Source of the DNA: Anthonomus grandis grandis
Lineage: Eukaryota > Arthropoda > Insecta > Coleoptera > Curculionidae
Direction: 5' to 3'
Assembly (NCBI RefSeq): GCF_022605725.1
Contig: NC_065557.1
Coordinates: 22,571,256-22,635,255 of the forward strand
DNA length: 64,000 nt
Part shown: one piece after another, positions 22,873 through 33,639 of the stretch
How the letters are laid out: each line of letters starts with the position of its first letter
How positions within the stretch are numbered: the first letter of the stretch is position 1
Notes under the pieces: model-generated
The model's database searches: none
Told to the model about the DNA's origin: nothing
The model's input: the letters and a program-made list of their open reading frames with translations, nothing else
Translations under genes and position numbers: made by a program

Positions 22873-24803
22873 CTGCCGTTTTTGGTAAAACGCGTTTTTT
22901 AGGGCATACGATAGATCTTGATGTAATGCACGTTTTAACAAAAAGGCCTATATACACGGATAATTATTTCCGAGAAAAATGCTATAATATTTCGGCGTAA
23001 CGACAAACTGACAGCTATATGCAGTTTAACAAAAAAGCGTATGTTCATTCGCCTGTATGTTATAATAGGAATAAACAAAACTATTTGGCGTATGAACATA
23101 CGCCTTAATAATATTAGCGTGGGTAACAGCGTGGTTAAATTTTAACAGAAGGGCGTAATAACTTAAAATAATTGGTATAATAAATTGGTATATTAAAATA
23201 ATAGTCTTTTACATTTAGACATCCCTTTATACCCTTTAATACATCAGTCATCTAATGACTAAGACTGACTTAGATAAACATAAACCGAGACATAAATAAT
23301 GAATATTTATACACCGGCACTTAAAATTATTCATGTTTTATTCAACGTGTAGTGTTCGTTTCCGAAAGTTAACAAGAGTGTTTTTGTTGCTAAAATGTCT
23401 TCGAGAACTAAAAAAATTATTGCTATGGCTACAGATGTTGGTAAGTATTTTAAGTGTTCTGTGGTTAATTTATATTTAATCCCTGTGTAAGCAGATAATG
23501 GTTCTTTTAAATCACATCCACCGTCACAAAAATATTTAATGGCCACATCACAAATTCTCGTATGTTTGCCTTTATAAAAACATATTATGATAATTTCTTT
23601 TTAAATTGATTTTTGAAAATGCTTTTTTCTTAAAACTAGTCGTTTTATTTTTCAAAGTCGAACTTCTTCAAAAAATTTTGAAAATTGTTTTCCTCAATTG
23701 GCATAACACGGAATTTTTTTAAATAGTATAATTATTTTTTTTTGCATTTCTTAGGAGTTATTATTACTCGAGTTTAAAAGAAATGGTACTTTTTTATACT
23801 ACCGACATAATAATGAAAAAAAATTAAGACTTTAGATTATGGAAAAAACAACCGGACTAATAAACAATACTCGTATTTTTAACCATTTTAATAAGCTTAT
23901 ATCGGTTTAAGGACCAGTCGAATCCGATTCAGCAAGTAATGCCTTTGATTCCGATGATTCTCTCAGAGATCCCGATTATGTTGACAGTGGCGAAGAAGAC
24001 AATTTTGGCGTGGCGACTTTTGAAAACGATTTGCCTGAACTGGATAACCAAAGCGTACAAGAAGTAAATTCAATTCAACAAGATGAATTCCTAGATGGCG
24101 GAATGGAAAGTAAGTTCACGTTTTTCTTTATTTTTTTTAATTATTATTATTTTTTTATAAATTTAATAAAATATTTAAAAAAAAATTAATTTTTTTTTAT
24201 TATAATAGTTATTAGGTTTTGTCACTTTAAAAGGCATTTTTTTAACGAAATAAAAATTTGAATTAGCTTGCCTTAAAGCACGAGCATTATTAAGTATTAC
24301 TTAAGGGCACTAAATGTTAAATTGGTCTTAATAGTTTTGTACCTCTTTTATTTCTGTTTGTTGATGATAATGTACTTTTGGTTTTAGGACCAATTAAACG
24401 ACAAAAACAAAAACAAACTACATCATGGAAACAAAAAGTCCGAAAACTCAAAAGAAACAGTGGCATGGAATATGTTTATTCTAAAGGAAATTTAGTTCCT
24501 GCAAGAACGTTAAAAAATGTATGCAATAATTGCAAATTGAGATGTAACGAAAAAATTAACTACGCGGGAAGACAAATTATTTTTAATAATTTTTGGGGAC
24601 TTAAAAAATCTCTCAAGACAAAGAGATTTTATAAGGAGGGCGCCCACTGAATCGGATCGGCTCGGTCGGTTCGGTCCGTTCAGTCGGTAACTAGCGCTCG
24701 TACAATCGGCAGAACGAAGACACGACGACGTTTAAAAGTGGTTCGACTATTCGAGCTTATAGAAGTATGGTGATTAAACTCCCGTTTAAGCGTTTAAAAA
24801 AAA

Positions 24804-25040
24804 ATGAGCAGTTCCTGAGATTCTGAAGAGGATCTTATGATTGCAGTAGCCTGTGCTGAAGTAGAAGCGGTAGAAAAGCTTAGGAGATTTTGGGTACATA
24901 TTTTTTGAAAAGAAGAGATTTCGGAGAATATGATCATCTCTTTTGCTGGAGGACGAAGGAATGTTTTTCAAATATTTTAGAATGAAAATATGTTCAGGGT
25001 GATTTTGTATAGTGTCATGCCTCCGCCCTCTCAATTTTTT
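24804..25040 (+). pseudogene. HARBI1-like transposase, N-terminal remnant
   Basis: From ATG 24804 the frame reads MSSS, a stop, then DSEEDLMIAVACAEVEA and KLRRFWVH. The last is the RRFWV signature that opens most insect Harbinger nucleases. A frame change near 24935 gives LLEDEGMFFKYFRMKI (about 24944-24991), matching the usual EF-K-Y-FRM block that follows. The piece then fades out near ALSIFxYPT at about 25045, before the DDE core. With an early stop and at least one frameshift it is non-coding. Confidence 0.65.
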
Positions 25041-25139
25041 GATATCCCACTATTTAGAAAATAATTTAAAGAAGATGGTTCTATCATTACGAGAACTGGT
25101 TTTTGCGCCATCTCAAAATTATTTTAGCTGAATTGTGCC

Positions 25140-25235
25140 TCAACGTTGGTATACTGTCAAATTTTAAAAGTTTCTGAACTCTACTTTACAAGATATAGAT
25201 AGCCGGCATTCGTTGTGGGACACCCTGTATAGAAT
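25140..25235. repeat. Mariner-type end fragment
   Basis: The segment ends in GGGACACCCTGTATAG at about 25222-25237, the standard right-end form. No partner end was found within the surrounding Harbinger element. Confidence 0.5.
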
Positions 25236-25407
25236 CAAATAAAACAAATTATTACATAACATTCCAACGTGCATTTGAATGCGTGAACTATATAATAAGC
25301 TATCTTTTTTGTGTATTTTTGTAAAAACATAAATTATATTCAAAGCAAGAGTTGTACACCACTTAACACCAAAACGAAAACTTTCACACTCGCACATTTC
25401 GCCGACC

Positions 25408-25466
25408 AAGTTGGCATCCTCAGATAATTAAAACTGAGTTTTAAAATCTCCTGATGATGCCAACTT
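25408..25466. repeat. Inverted repeat, 16-bp arms with a 27-base loop
   Basis: AAGTTGGCATCCTCAG (25408-25423) faces CTGATGATGCCAACTT (25451-25466), with one mismatch. The - strand across the left arm reads CTGAGGATGCC..GGCGAAA, a pattern recalling the terminal repeats of Penelope-like elements. Confidence 0.6.
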
Positions 25467-25520
25467 AATAAACAGTAAATAACGAAAACACCGATTTAAG
25501 ATATAATAAATGACACTTAC

Positions 25521-25667
25521 CAGAACAACCAGTTTTTTGGATACCTCCTCCCAAGCGTTTTCTTTCCTTAAATTATCATGATAATATGTGTTTTGTTTAT
25601 CATACAATATTCTAAAACTGCGAACAGCTTCGATTAAACTGTTCGACATATTTGACATATTTATCAA
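25521..25667 (-). pseudogene. MADF-domain exon of the Harbinger element
   Basis: On the - strand the exon reads, after two or three possible Met starts (25667, 25658, 25649), SLIEAVRSFRILYDKQN then RKENAWEEVSKKLVVL. It is followed directly by the splice donor GTAAGT at 25520. The pattern LI..V...P/ILYD......R..AWEE is the MADF fold, a Myb/SANT-like DNA-binding domain. In Harbinger elements this partner protein helps the nuclease reach the nucleus and the transposon ends. The second half of the domain would be in another exon that is not visible here. The exon itself is uninterrupted, so calling it dead rests on the missing remainder. Confidence 0.68.
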
Positions 25668-27738
25668 ATCAACGGTTTTTAAAATTGTTTGAAACAGTTT
25701 CTCACTCTATGCGAAAAAATGCTAAAATAGTCGAAGGCTTTCGGTGCAATCGGCAAAAGTTGCCCTCCTCACAATATGAGATCGTCGGCGGAGAAAACCG
25801 AACCGACCGAAGGTACCGAACCGATTCAGTGCGCTCGGCCCCATTTAAATACCATGTGAAGCAAATCCGGCCGATTGTACCGACCGTGCCGAGACGGTCG
25901 ATGCCGATTCAGTGGGCGCCGTGCTTATGTTCAAGGGTGAAGAGAAAAGCAACTACAACGGGCAGAGTTCAATTATCTCGAAGAAAGTACACAAATACTT
26001 ACAGCTTTTTATACCTTAATGTGGAAATTTCAGTTTGCAAGCAATTTTTCTTATCTACATTGGGTATTTCTGTAAAAATGATGCGAACTTCATTGCAAAA
26101 ATCTCTCGCAATGATGTAAACCTTCCATCTCCAGATAACAGGAGAAAACATGCTCCGGGTATCAAACTTCCTGATGATGCTATTCAAATAATGGATAACT
26201 ACATTAATTCCTTTCCAGTTGTGCCAGCTCATTGGTGTAGAAAAGACAGTACCAAAAAATATTTGGAAAGTATTTTAAATAAAGAAAGAATGTATACACT
26301 TTATCTGGAATATTGCAAGGGACTTGAGGTTAAACCAGTATCTCAGTCAAAATATAAGGAAAGATTGATAGAAGAGATGATTGCCTTTTATATTCCAAGA
26401 AAAGATCAGTGTTGGTGCTACGAATTTTTCCTTCAAACTGCAGATGCCAGACTTCCACGTGAACCTGAATACCAGCTGCACATAAAGAGAAAAGACACCA
26501 TAAATGTCATAAAAAAACAAGATGCTGAGAAATCAAGAAGTGACCCAACCTATTTTACTTGTAATTTTGACTTGGAAGCAGTTTTGTATAGCCCACTTTT
26601 TTTGCTAAGCCGCTATTTTATAAACGAAAATTAGCTGCATATAATTTTACTATTTATGCGACAAAAGAGAAGACAGGTTATTCTTATATTTGGGATGAGA
26701 CCAATGGAAAATGTGGTTCAAATTAAATTTCTATATGTCTCTCTATGTTTATTGAAAAGTATGTACCGTTGACTGCAAAGCACCTAATAATGTTTTCCGA
26801 TAACTGCCCTGGACAGAATAGAAATTCTACAGTAGCTGCTATGTTTCATCAGGCTCTTTTTAAACATTCTTCTCTAGAGAGCATTGAAATAAAATTTTTA
26901 GAAGGCGGATACTCACATGGAGTGCGACTCACAATTGAGTCTGCATCGCGTTATTCCAAAATCTATATTCCAAGCGACTGGTTTAACGTTATTCATTTAG
27001 CAAAAAGAAAAGGTCAGCCATACAACGTTCATGTGTTAGAATATACCGACTTCAAAAATTTCAAGATTTATCGCGAAAATGTTATGCCTAACTGCACAGT
27101 TGCTGAACAGGGAGAAACTTTAAACTGGAAGAATGTTAGAGCAATAAAATTTACAAAAGAGTGTCCAAAGTTGCTTCTCTTCAACAATGAACACAGTTAT
27201 ACCTCGAGTATACCATCAGTATTATAAAGATTTACCCCATGACGGAAATCAAGATACTTCGGATGATGAGGAACCCCGGCAACTCTTAAAAACAGGATAC
27301 GATAAAAGAAGCGCAGTGGCCGCAACAATTAGTTTATTCAAGTTTGTTTTTGTTAAATGTTAAGTTAAAGTTTAATTTTAATTTTTTCTATGAACTTTTG
27401 TAGTAAGAATGGAACTGATTTGTCATTTTGGAAAAATAAAATATTTTTTTTTAACTTGGTTTAATTGAATAAAGACGTATCGACAAATTTTACAGGCAAA
27501 ATATTAACTAAAATAACACTACGCCCAGTGTTACAGCGTAACAGAGGGGCGTATCGACTATAAGTCTGTGTTGGTAGTCCTAAATGGTAAGACTTATGCA
27601 AGCTTATAACAGCAATTTTATAATACATTTACATGTAAAATTTCACAAAGTTTCCTAAACCACAGAATTTTTAAAACGTTTTTTTAGTTTCCTGCACATT
27701 ATTAATTTCGTTAATACGCCCCTGTTATGAAGCCCTCG

Positions 27739-29984
27739 ATATTGAATCCTTAAAAAAAAATTGAAGTAAAAAAAAAATTATTAAAAGCATGATCTGGATG
27801 TCTACATATCATAACATTTAACAAAATAAGTAGTAACAATATTTTTTTTCAGACCGAATTTAACAGATATTCAAAATTAATACTTACATCTAGGTTGTAA
27901 TTTTTTTTTTAGTTTAATAAATCTTTAAATACATAAATTGTTTTAAAACTTGAATTACACCTAGTTGATATAAACTTCATTTCTATTATTTATTTACCAA
28001 AAAAGCTTGATCTGTTTATCCCTTATTTCTAAAACTTTACCAAACTCTACTTTAAAGAGAAATAAATAAATAGGTGCATTTATTTTTGCACAGTCTAAAA
28101 AGAAGAAAGTAGTTTCTGAAAATTAGAAACATTTTAAAAGAACACACATTCAAAACTCAAGTGCAAAAAGTCATCATAAATATAGTAAATATACAACATT
28201 CTTATTTTTTAGTAATCCTCCATAATGGTCTCTCCAATGTTGCATAGAACAAATCAACTTTTCCCCATTATTTATTTGCTATTATTTTCTGATTTCTATT
28301 CTTCTTTTTAAGATATTACTTTTAACACTGAAAAAGATCTGAAAACTATTAAGGTACATATAGACGATGTCTGATGTAAATATAGAAGTCACACATGTAA
28401 AAAGGGCTATTAATAAAAAATAATAGTAATTTTTCTCTCTTGAGCATTGGGAAGAAATTAAAGAAATGTATAGAAAAAAAATATTCAAGAAATGGCTAAG
28501 TCTATAAAACTGAAACATAAAATTTTAATTTTAATTCATTTTAATTAATCATATTTACGAAATAGTTTTAATAATAAACTCAAATGAAAATATAGAGAAG
28601 TTATATGAAACTCAATGAGATAGGTACTTAAAAATTTAGAGTTAACACAGCAATAAATATTTTTTTTATATATAAATATATATTGTTTTAGTGGTTGTTA
28701 ATCATTAAAATAGCTTTAAAATTAAATATCTTTTTTATTGATAACTGTTAGATACTCTCCTATCATGTAATAGAATGGGAGGGATAGCTGATTGCTAGGT
28801 ATCCCTGTTTTTTTTTTAATTTTTATACTTTTAACTTACACTTTTTAATTCTTAAAAATTCACATCTTTTTTATTTGTAGGCGTTGGTATTAGATACCAA
28901 ATGGTGAAAGAAGTCCAACAAGACACCTTTCAATTAGAGTTTGGACTGTATTTTCACTTGCTTTTCATGAAAAATGCATTGAAAATTTTACAGGATTCTA
29001 CAGAAAAATATATTTGTCTTATGATGATTTTTTTGTGAAGAAAATTACATTGTTGACTATTTATTTTTTGCCTCAGGTGAAAAAATAACTGTTCAACTCT
29101 TTATTTTGAACATAAAAAAGTCAAATTTTCAATGCATAAGTTATATAAACTAAATTAATCTTTTATCTGAAACAATGAAGTAAAAAACTATTGTAAAGTA
29201 GTTAATCTTATAATAAAGTAATTTTATTTTTGATGAAAAACTACAGAAAAGGCAATAACTACGATATTGACAACATTATTAGTAACTGAAACTTGTACGT
29301 TTAAACTTTTTTTAACTGTAATTGAAACTTTATTGGCATATGGTCAACTATCCTACATCAATATAATAAAAATAAAAATATTAAATAGCATGTTCTTAAA
29401 AAATATATACAGGGTTTTATTGTCAGACAGATATTTCAGAGGGGTGAAAGAGATCATTAAAATAAGAACAAAATGCAATTAAGAAAAAGTCCATTGTCAA
29501 GTTGCCATCCTGTACATCATTTTCGTCTAAAGGATGGAAAACTCAATTTTCCCAACTTTTTTTTTGTATTTTACATATTCTCTTTTATGTTCTATAATAA
29601 GTATTTCAAATTTGGTACACCAATTATTTTCCAGGACTCAGACAGTACTCTACAATAAAGTATTAAAATAGTTGGTTGCAGAATGCAGGGTGTTAAATTG
29701 TATTGATTCAACAAGACTTGATTAAAGCATTTTAGCAAAAAGCAAATATTTTCAACAGTTTTTATGATTTTATTTTTAATTGATTAGCTAATGTATTTTG
29801 TTTTAAATTATTTTTATTTTTAATGTATTTATGTGACAACTCTGTTGGTTGATCTTAAATAAAACATATAACATGTATTATAAGGAAAAACTGCTTTCTA
29901 CTCTACTTTATTTCATCCTAACACAATTTCCATTAATGGCTATTTTCACAAATAAATTGAAAACAGTGACATATACATGAATAG
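27739..29984. other. AT-rich intergenic stretch
   Basis: No gene is recognised. A solitary mariner-like end, TACAGGGTTTTATTGTCAG, occurs at 29409, and GCAGGGTG at 29685 may belong to another. A possible palindromic border of the preceding element lies at 27731-27742. Confidence 0.4.
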
Positions 29985-30570
29985 TGTAGGAGGTCTGAAA
30001 ACTAAACAAAAGATGCTCCACAAAAAAATTCTGAAAGATCACACTATAAAAACTAAAAAAACATAAACAAAATGTAGAAACAATACTACAAAAAAAATAT
30101 GCAGAATTGAAAATTAACAGAGCCTTTAGTGATTCTAAGAAACCCTAGAAGTTGATAAATGAACCATGTAGGAAACAGAAAAATGAATATACCTACAATC
30201 TAAGAAATTATTAAAAATTGAGAAAAAATAAAAAATTAAGACCAAATAACACAGGAACTGAATAAGCTTTTGCATCTCGGAAAAAACTGAGTTTAAACAT
30301 TAAATTGACAATAATTAAAAAAACAATTTGCATCATTTAAAGAGGAGGTTTTACCGATAAGATGAAAATTATAAATACAATTGCATATTTAAAACAAAAT
30401 AGTTTACCAGGTTAATTAAATGGTTTGTTGGAAACAGGAGTTTTACCAGAGGCCTTAAGGTGGCAAAAATTATCCCAATGTAAAAATCTGGAAAAAGTTA
30501 TAATCTGAACAACTATAGATCCTACTATCTTACTATTAAGTAGATTCTGCAAAACATTGTAAAATATATT
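29985..30570 (+). pseudogene. Jockey/CR1-like non-LTR reverse transcriptase remnant
   Basis: The first part (29990-30200) is Lys-rich and shows the linker style KTKQKMLHKKILKDH, ending in a segment like LEVDK that corresponds to the usual TWKIIN block. Near 30418-30500 the frames give NGLLETGVLPEALRW, then AKIIPM, a stop, and KSGKSYNLNNYRSYYL, the fingers block of jockey/CR1 reverse transcriptases. Everything is interrupted by stops, and the catalytic Asp blocks are not recognisable further on. The base composition is as AT-rich as the surroundings, indicating great age. Confidence 0.6.
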
Positions 30571-31808
30571 TATAAATCCATCTTGGACTAGGTATATAAT
30601 ATATAATCATTTTACTGATACATGCATAGGTATTTTAGTTTAATTTCACCATAAAAGCTGAATATGATCACATTGATCACTCTGTATTTACTGCTGATAC
30701 AAATAATTGTTTAAAACCTAAATTATGTGATAAACTTACTTTATGGTTCTGATATTCTCAAGCAAGGACATAAAAAATCTTGAAAGAAAAATAAACTGAG
30801 ATTTGCTTAAAGAAAACCTAAAAATATGATTGTACATGTAAAAGCAATAACTTTGTATAAATTAGGTATTATTTTGTATCAAATTTATATTTTTTTATTT
30901 GAGTTTAAAATTATGTTATCTACATGTTTTAAGAATTTTTTTACCCTTGGTTTGAAAGAAGTAGATCTGATGTCAGTTTTTATTTCATTTTGGATAAACA
31001 TGATTAAAAATATTAAAAAAAAAATTTTAGGCAATTCAGAAAAATGTGACAAACAACAACTTGTATACAACAACCAATAATCTAGTTCTTTTATTGTAGA
31101 TATTCTAAAAAATAATTTGATTTATTAAATTTGAAGCAATATCACACAACAGAGAAATCTCAAAAGAGTAAGAAAAAAAAAGAAAATCTGCCACCCTGTC
31201 CTTAAGAAAAACAAAACACCTTAGACCACAAGTACTATCATCCTCTGAAATACCTGCATGACGTTAATTAAAACCCTGTTATATTTTTATTAAATATACA
31301 TTACTCATATAAAGAAGAACATTGAAGATTTTCTGCATGGGCATATATTATTATTCAATATATATGTGTATCATGTCTCTGCGTCATGTAGGGCAGTTGC
31401 AATTAAATTTAATTGAAAGACATCCAACCCAAAATAATGTAAATTGGAGAATTACCCAATAAAAATTCTGTAGCAACACTGCAATTAACAAAAAATATAA
31501 AAATTTTGCCTATATAATTTTGAAAATTGTTGACAAAAAATTTATATTCTAATCAAAAACATAATATTCCAGTTATCTGGGCATAAAAATATGAACTTAA
31601 TGACTCTTCTTAAATAAATTGGGTATTGTTGTTGGGATGGCTATATCATTCATGATAACCAAAAAAGACTGCAACATCCATACAATTAACTCAAATAAAC
31701 CTATACAACTAATTATAAAATTAACGAATACAAATATGTTTTATAAAAATATTACTGATATTTGCACTTACAAGACTAGCAATTTTCCTAGAAATTTATG
31801 GCAAAGAT
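30571..31808. other. AT-rich stretch downstream of Rheb
   Basis: This includes the 3' side of Rheb on the - strand. Overlapping frames at 30826-31080 are low-complexity and show no motif. No clear poly(A)-type retrocopy tail directly follows the Rheb stop. Confidence 0.4.
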
Positions 31809-32360
31809 TTAGGATATTAAGCAATTTGATTTATCACCTGAATTGCCATTGGATTTTTCAATTTCAGTAAGAAGCAAATGAAATACATCAGAAACAGATA
31901 AGTTCTCTTTCGCTGAAGTTTCCAAGAAAATTGCACCCCATTCTTCTGCTAGTTTTTTTCCATCACTTGAAGACACCTGCCTTTCTAAATGAAGGTCTGT
32001 TTTGTTTCCTACTAGAACAACAGGCACTTGCACTTTTCCAGTAATATCTAGTAGTTTGTCATAAATTGCTTTAACCACTTCCAGAGACTTGATACTAGTG
32101 ATGCTGTATACTAAGACATAACCATGGACATCTATACTGTATTGACTAGGAAACAATGAGTACTCATCCATACCAGCAGTATCCATAAGTCTAATCTCAT
32201 AGTCTTGAGAATTTACTCTAACAGTTTTGGAGAAAGTATTCTCTATAGTAGGATCATAGGAATCAACAAACTGCCCTTCAATAAACTGTATACTTAGTGA
32301 TGATTTTCCCACAGACCTGTAGCCCATAATAGCTATTTTTCTCTGTTTTGGAGAAGGCAT
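31809..32360 (-). CDS. Rheb: Rheb small GTPase, complete, single exon
   Basis: Rheb-GTP activates TORC1 on lysosomal and other endomembranes and is switched off by the TSC complex. The 183-residue frame has every expected element: P-loop GYRSVGKSS (13-21) with Arg15 and Ser16, a Rheb hallmark; effector loop DSYDPTIENTF (33-43); switch II DTAGMDEYS (60-68); GNKTDL for guanine recognition; ETSAK; and a C-terminal farnesylation box CLIS (180-183). Length equals that of known Rheb proteins. One oddity stands out: residue 64 is Met where Rheb normally has Gln. The frame has no stop or shift and no introns, so it is either a gene that lost introns or an intact retrocopy. It stands alone among repeats; the start ATG is at 32358-32360. 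Confidence 0.96.
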   Translation of the reverse strand: MPSPKQRKIAIMGYRSVGKSSLSIQFIEGQFVDSYDPTIENTFSKTVRVNSQDYEIRLMDTAGMDEYSLFPSQYSIDVHGYVLVYSITSIKSLEVVKAIYDKLLDITGKVQVPVVLVGNKTDLHLERQVSSSDGKKLAEEWGAIFLETSAKENLSVSDVFHLLLTEIEKSNGNSGDKSNCLIS

Positions 32361-33480
32361 GTTTATTATTTAAGTTTTTGAGGCTCAATTTTATTGCCTT
32401 CTACCAGTATAGGCAAACTTAATGAAGGGAATTACAATGTATTCACTATTACTTCTAATGCTTTACAGAGGCCACCCTTTATTTATTACATAAGTGACCT
32501 TATTCTCACCACTTAAAATTCGAACAGTGATGATTACTAAGTAATTTGAAAAAATCGCAGATTAACGTTTAACACTTTTCTTTAATACCCCTATTCTAGT
32601 TGCGAAATTCTAATTTTCACTAGTTTCAATTTTCTACGCAGATTTGATATATTTGACTCGCTAGTGTCATCAAATCAAAACATTGTACATGACAGATCAT
32701 GTGTCAGGTGTCACATTTATCAGTCAACTGACGGGTGATGACTGTTAAGGAATGTTTACATGGAGCGCAAATCGCTCTATGCAAATCCGTTTGGAATCAC
32801 AGTATACTCAATATAATAATTTCAACACAAGCGTTTTAAAAGCTGATTCAATATCTATAATAAAAATTTTTAGCTTATATTGACGGTTCAAAATAAAAGG
32901 TAGATACATTGCTAAAATTGCATTTCGTGCCTCGTCATGCCGTTATGGAATTGATTTTGAATTATTATTGGAAAATTATAACATTCGAAAAATTATTAAT
33001 TCTATATCAAGTTTCACTTTTTTTGTTGGCATATAGAGGGCACACATATGTTCACAAAAATAAACCATGTAAGAAAAAAAAACATATACCTAAAAACTCA
33101 ATACTAATAACGTCCCATAAGCAGATGATAACGTGTGTGCCAATTTTGAAGGCAAGAAATAGAGAAAGCCTTATCATGCATAAGTCTGTTTTGATTTTTT
33201 TTTGATTGGCATGATTATAATTGTGATATCCTATCGGCTGATCAGACTAATCCTAAAATTAGGATTAATAATGATTCGAACTTTCCCCAGTGAACGATAA
33301 AAAACTTTAAAGTAGTATAATACTTAGTCAATCTTAGTCAATTAACCCTGTGCAGCTGTCACGTCAAATGGGGGCAAGCATAAAATTAGAAGTATTTTTA
33401 AAATAAAATTTGAAAATTTTTTGTGATATTTAGCTGATTTACTTCTATTTACATTGTTTTAAAGCAGCGGTGGTCGGGCA
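32361..33480. other. Rheb upstream flank and spacer
   Basis: Presumed promoter side of Rheb. Short palindromic pieces such as AATCCTAAAATTAGGATT (33252-33269) are present. A frame over 32909-33205 has no motif and is not taken as a gene. Confidence 0.4.
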
Positions 33481-33639
33481 GCAGTCTCACTCTCGTTATT
33501 ATTTTTTATTTTTAAGTTGTAGTATGATCATTTTTAAGTTTGTAGGATTTTATTGATGTTTTAGTTTAATGCTAATATTTAATTGGATTTGTCTGCAGCA
33601 TAATATTATTTCTTGATAATGATTTTTTAGCGACTAATT

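Larger units (their letters stand above)
24645..25914. mobile_element. PIF/Harbinger-type element nested in the Sola-like transposon
   Basis: The inverted ends CACTGAATCGG and CCGATTCAGTG are bordered on both sides by GGCGCC. Because GGCGCC is itself a palindrome, it could belong to the repeats or to the target. The subterminal 100 bp on each side is rich in CGGT/ACCG repeats. Two convergent gene pieces lie inside: a HARBI1-like N-terminal exon (+) and a MADF-domain exon (-). Harbinger elements are known to pair a nuclease with a Myb/SANT/MADF-type protein. At 1270 bp it is a deletion derivative: most of the nuclease, including its catalytic residues, is missing. It also contains pieces of other repeats. 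Confidence 0.72.
23395..27363 (+). pseudogene. Sola-like transposase, multi-exon, interrupted and frameshifted
   Basis: Exon 1 runs from ATG 23395 to 23440 (donor GTAAGT), exon 2 is 23912-24109 (acidic, Ser/Asp-rich), and exon 3 starts at 24388. Junction phases agree. Exon 3 holds the Lys-rich block and a Cys pair VCNNCKLRC (about 24517), then is cut by the insertion at 24645. After it come SVCKQFFLSTLGIS (26031-26072), PVVPAHWCRKDSTKKY and FYIPRKDQCWCYEF. The RNase H-like core shows FDLEAVLYSP (first Asp, about 26569), FSDNCPGQNRNS (second Asp, about 26797) and, in a shifted frame, HMECDS (about 26915). The C-terminus resembles IPRVYHQYYKDLP (about 27202). Proteins of this layout are abundant in arthropods and usually labelled uncharacterised. 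Frame breaks near 26110, 26630, 26720, 26930 and 27190 make it dead. Confidence 0.75.
22846..27738 (+). mobile_element. Sola-like DNA transposon, 4.9 kb, TSD ATAT
   Basis: The left end CGAGGGCTTCATAACATAGA and the inverted right end CGAGGGCTTCATAACAGGGG agree over the first 16 bases and again in GGCGTAT just inside. The element is flanked by ATAT on both sides (22842-22845, 27739-27742). Near both ends the short motif GGCGTA or its complement recurs: left about 22866, 23038, 23083, 23097 and 23153; right about 27519, 27548 and 27716. These are plausible transposase binding sites. A multi-exon transposase gene fills the centre and is broken by a Harbinger element at 24645-25914. The four-base duplication and the transposase type suggest Sola, though I name the superfamily from memory of its properties only. 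Confidence 0.8.
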
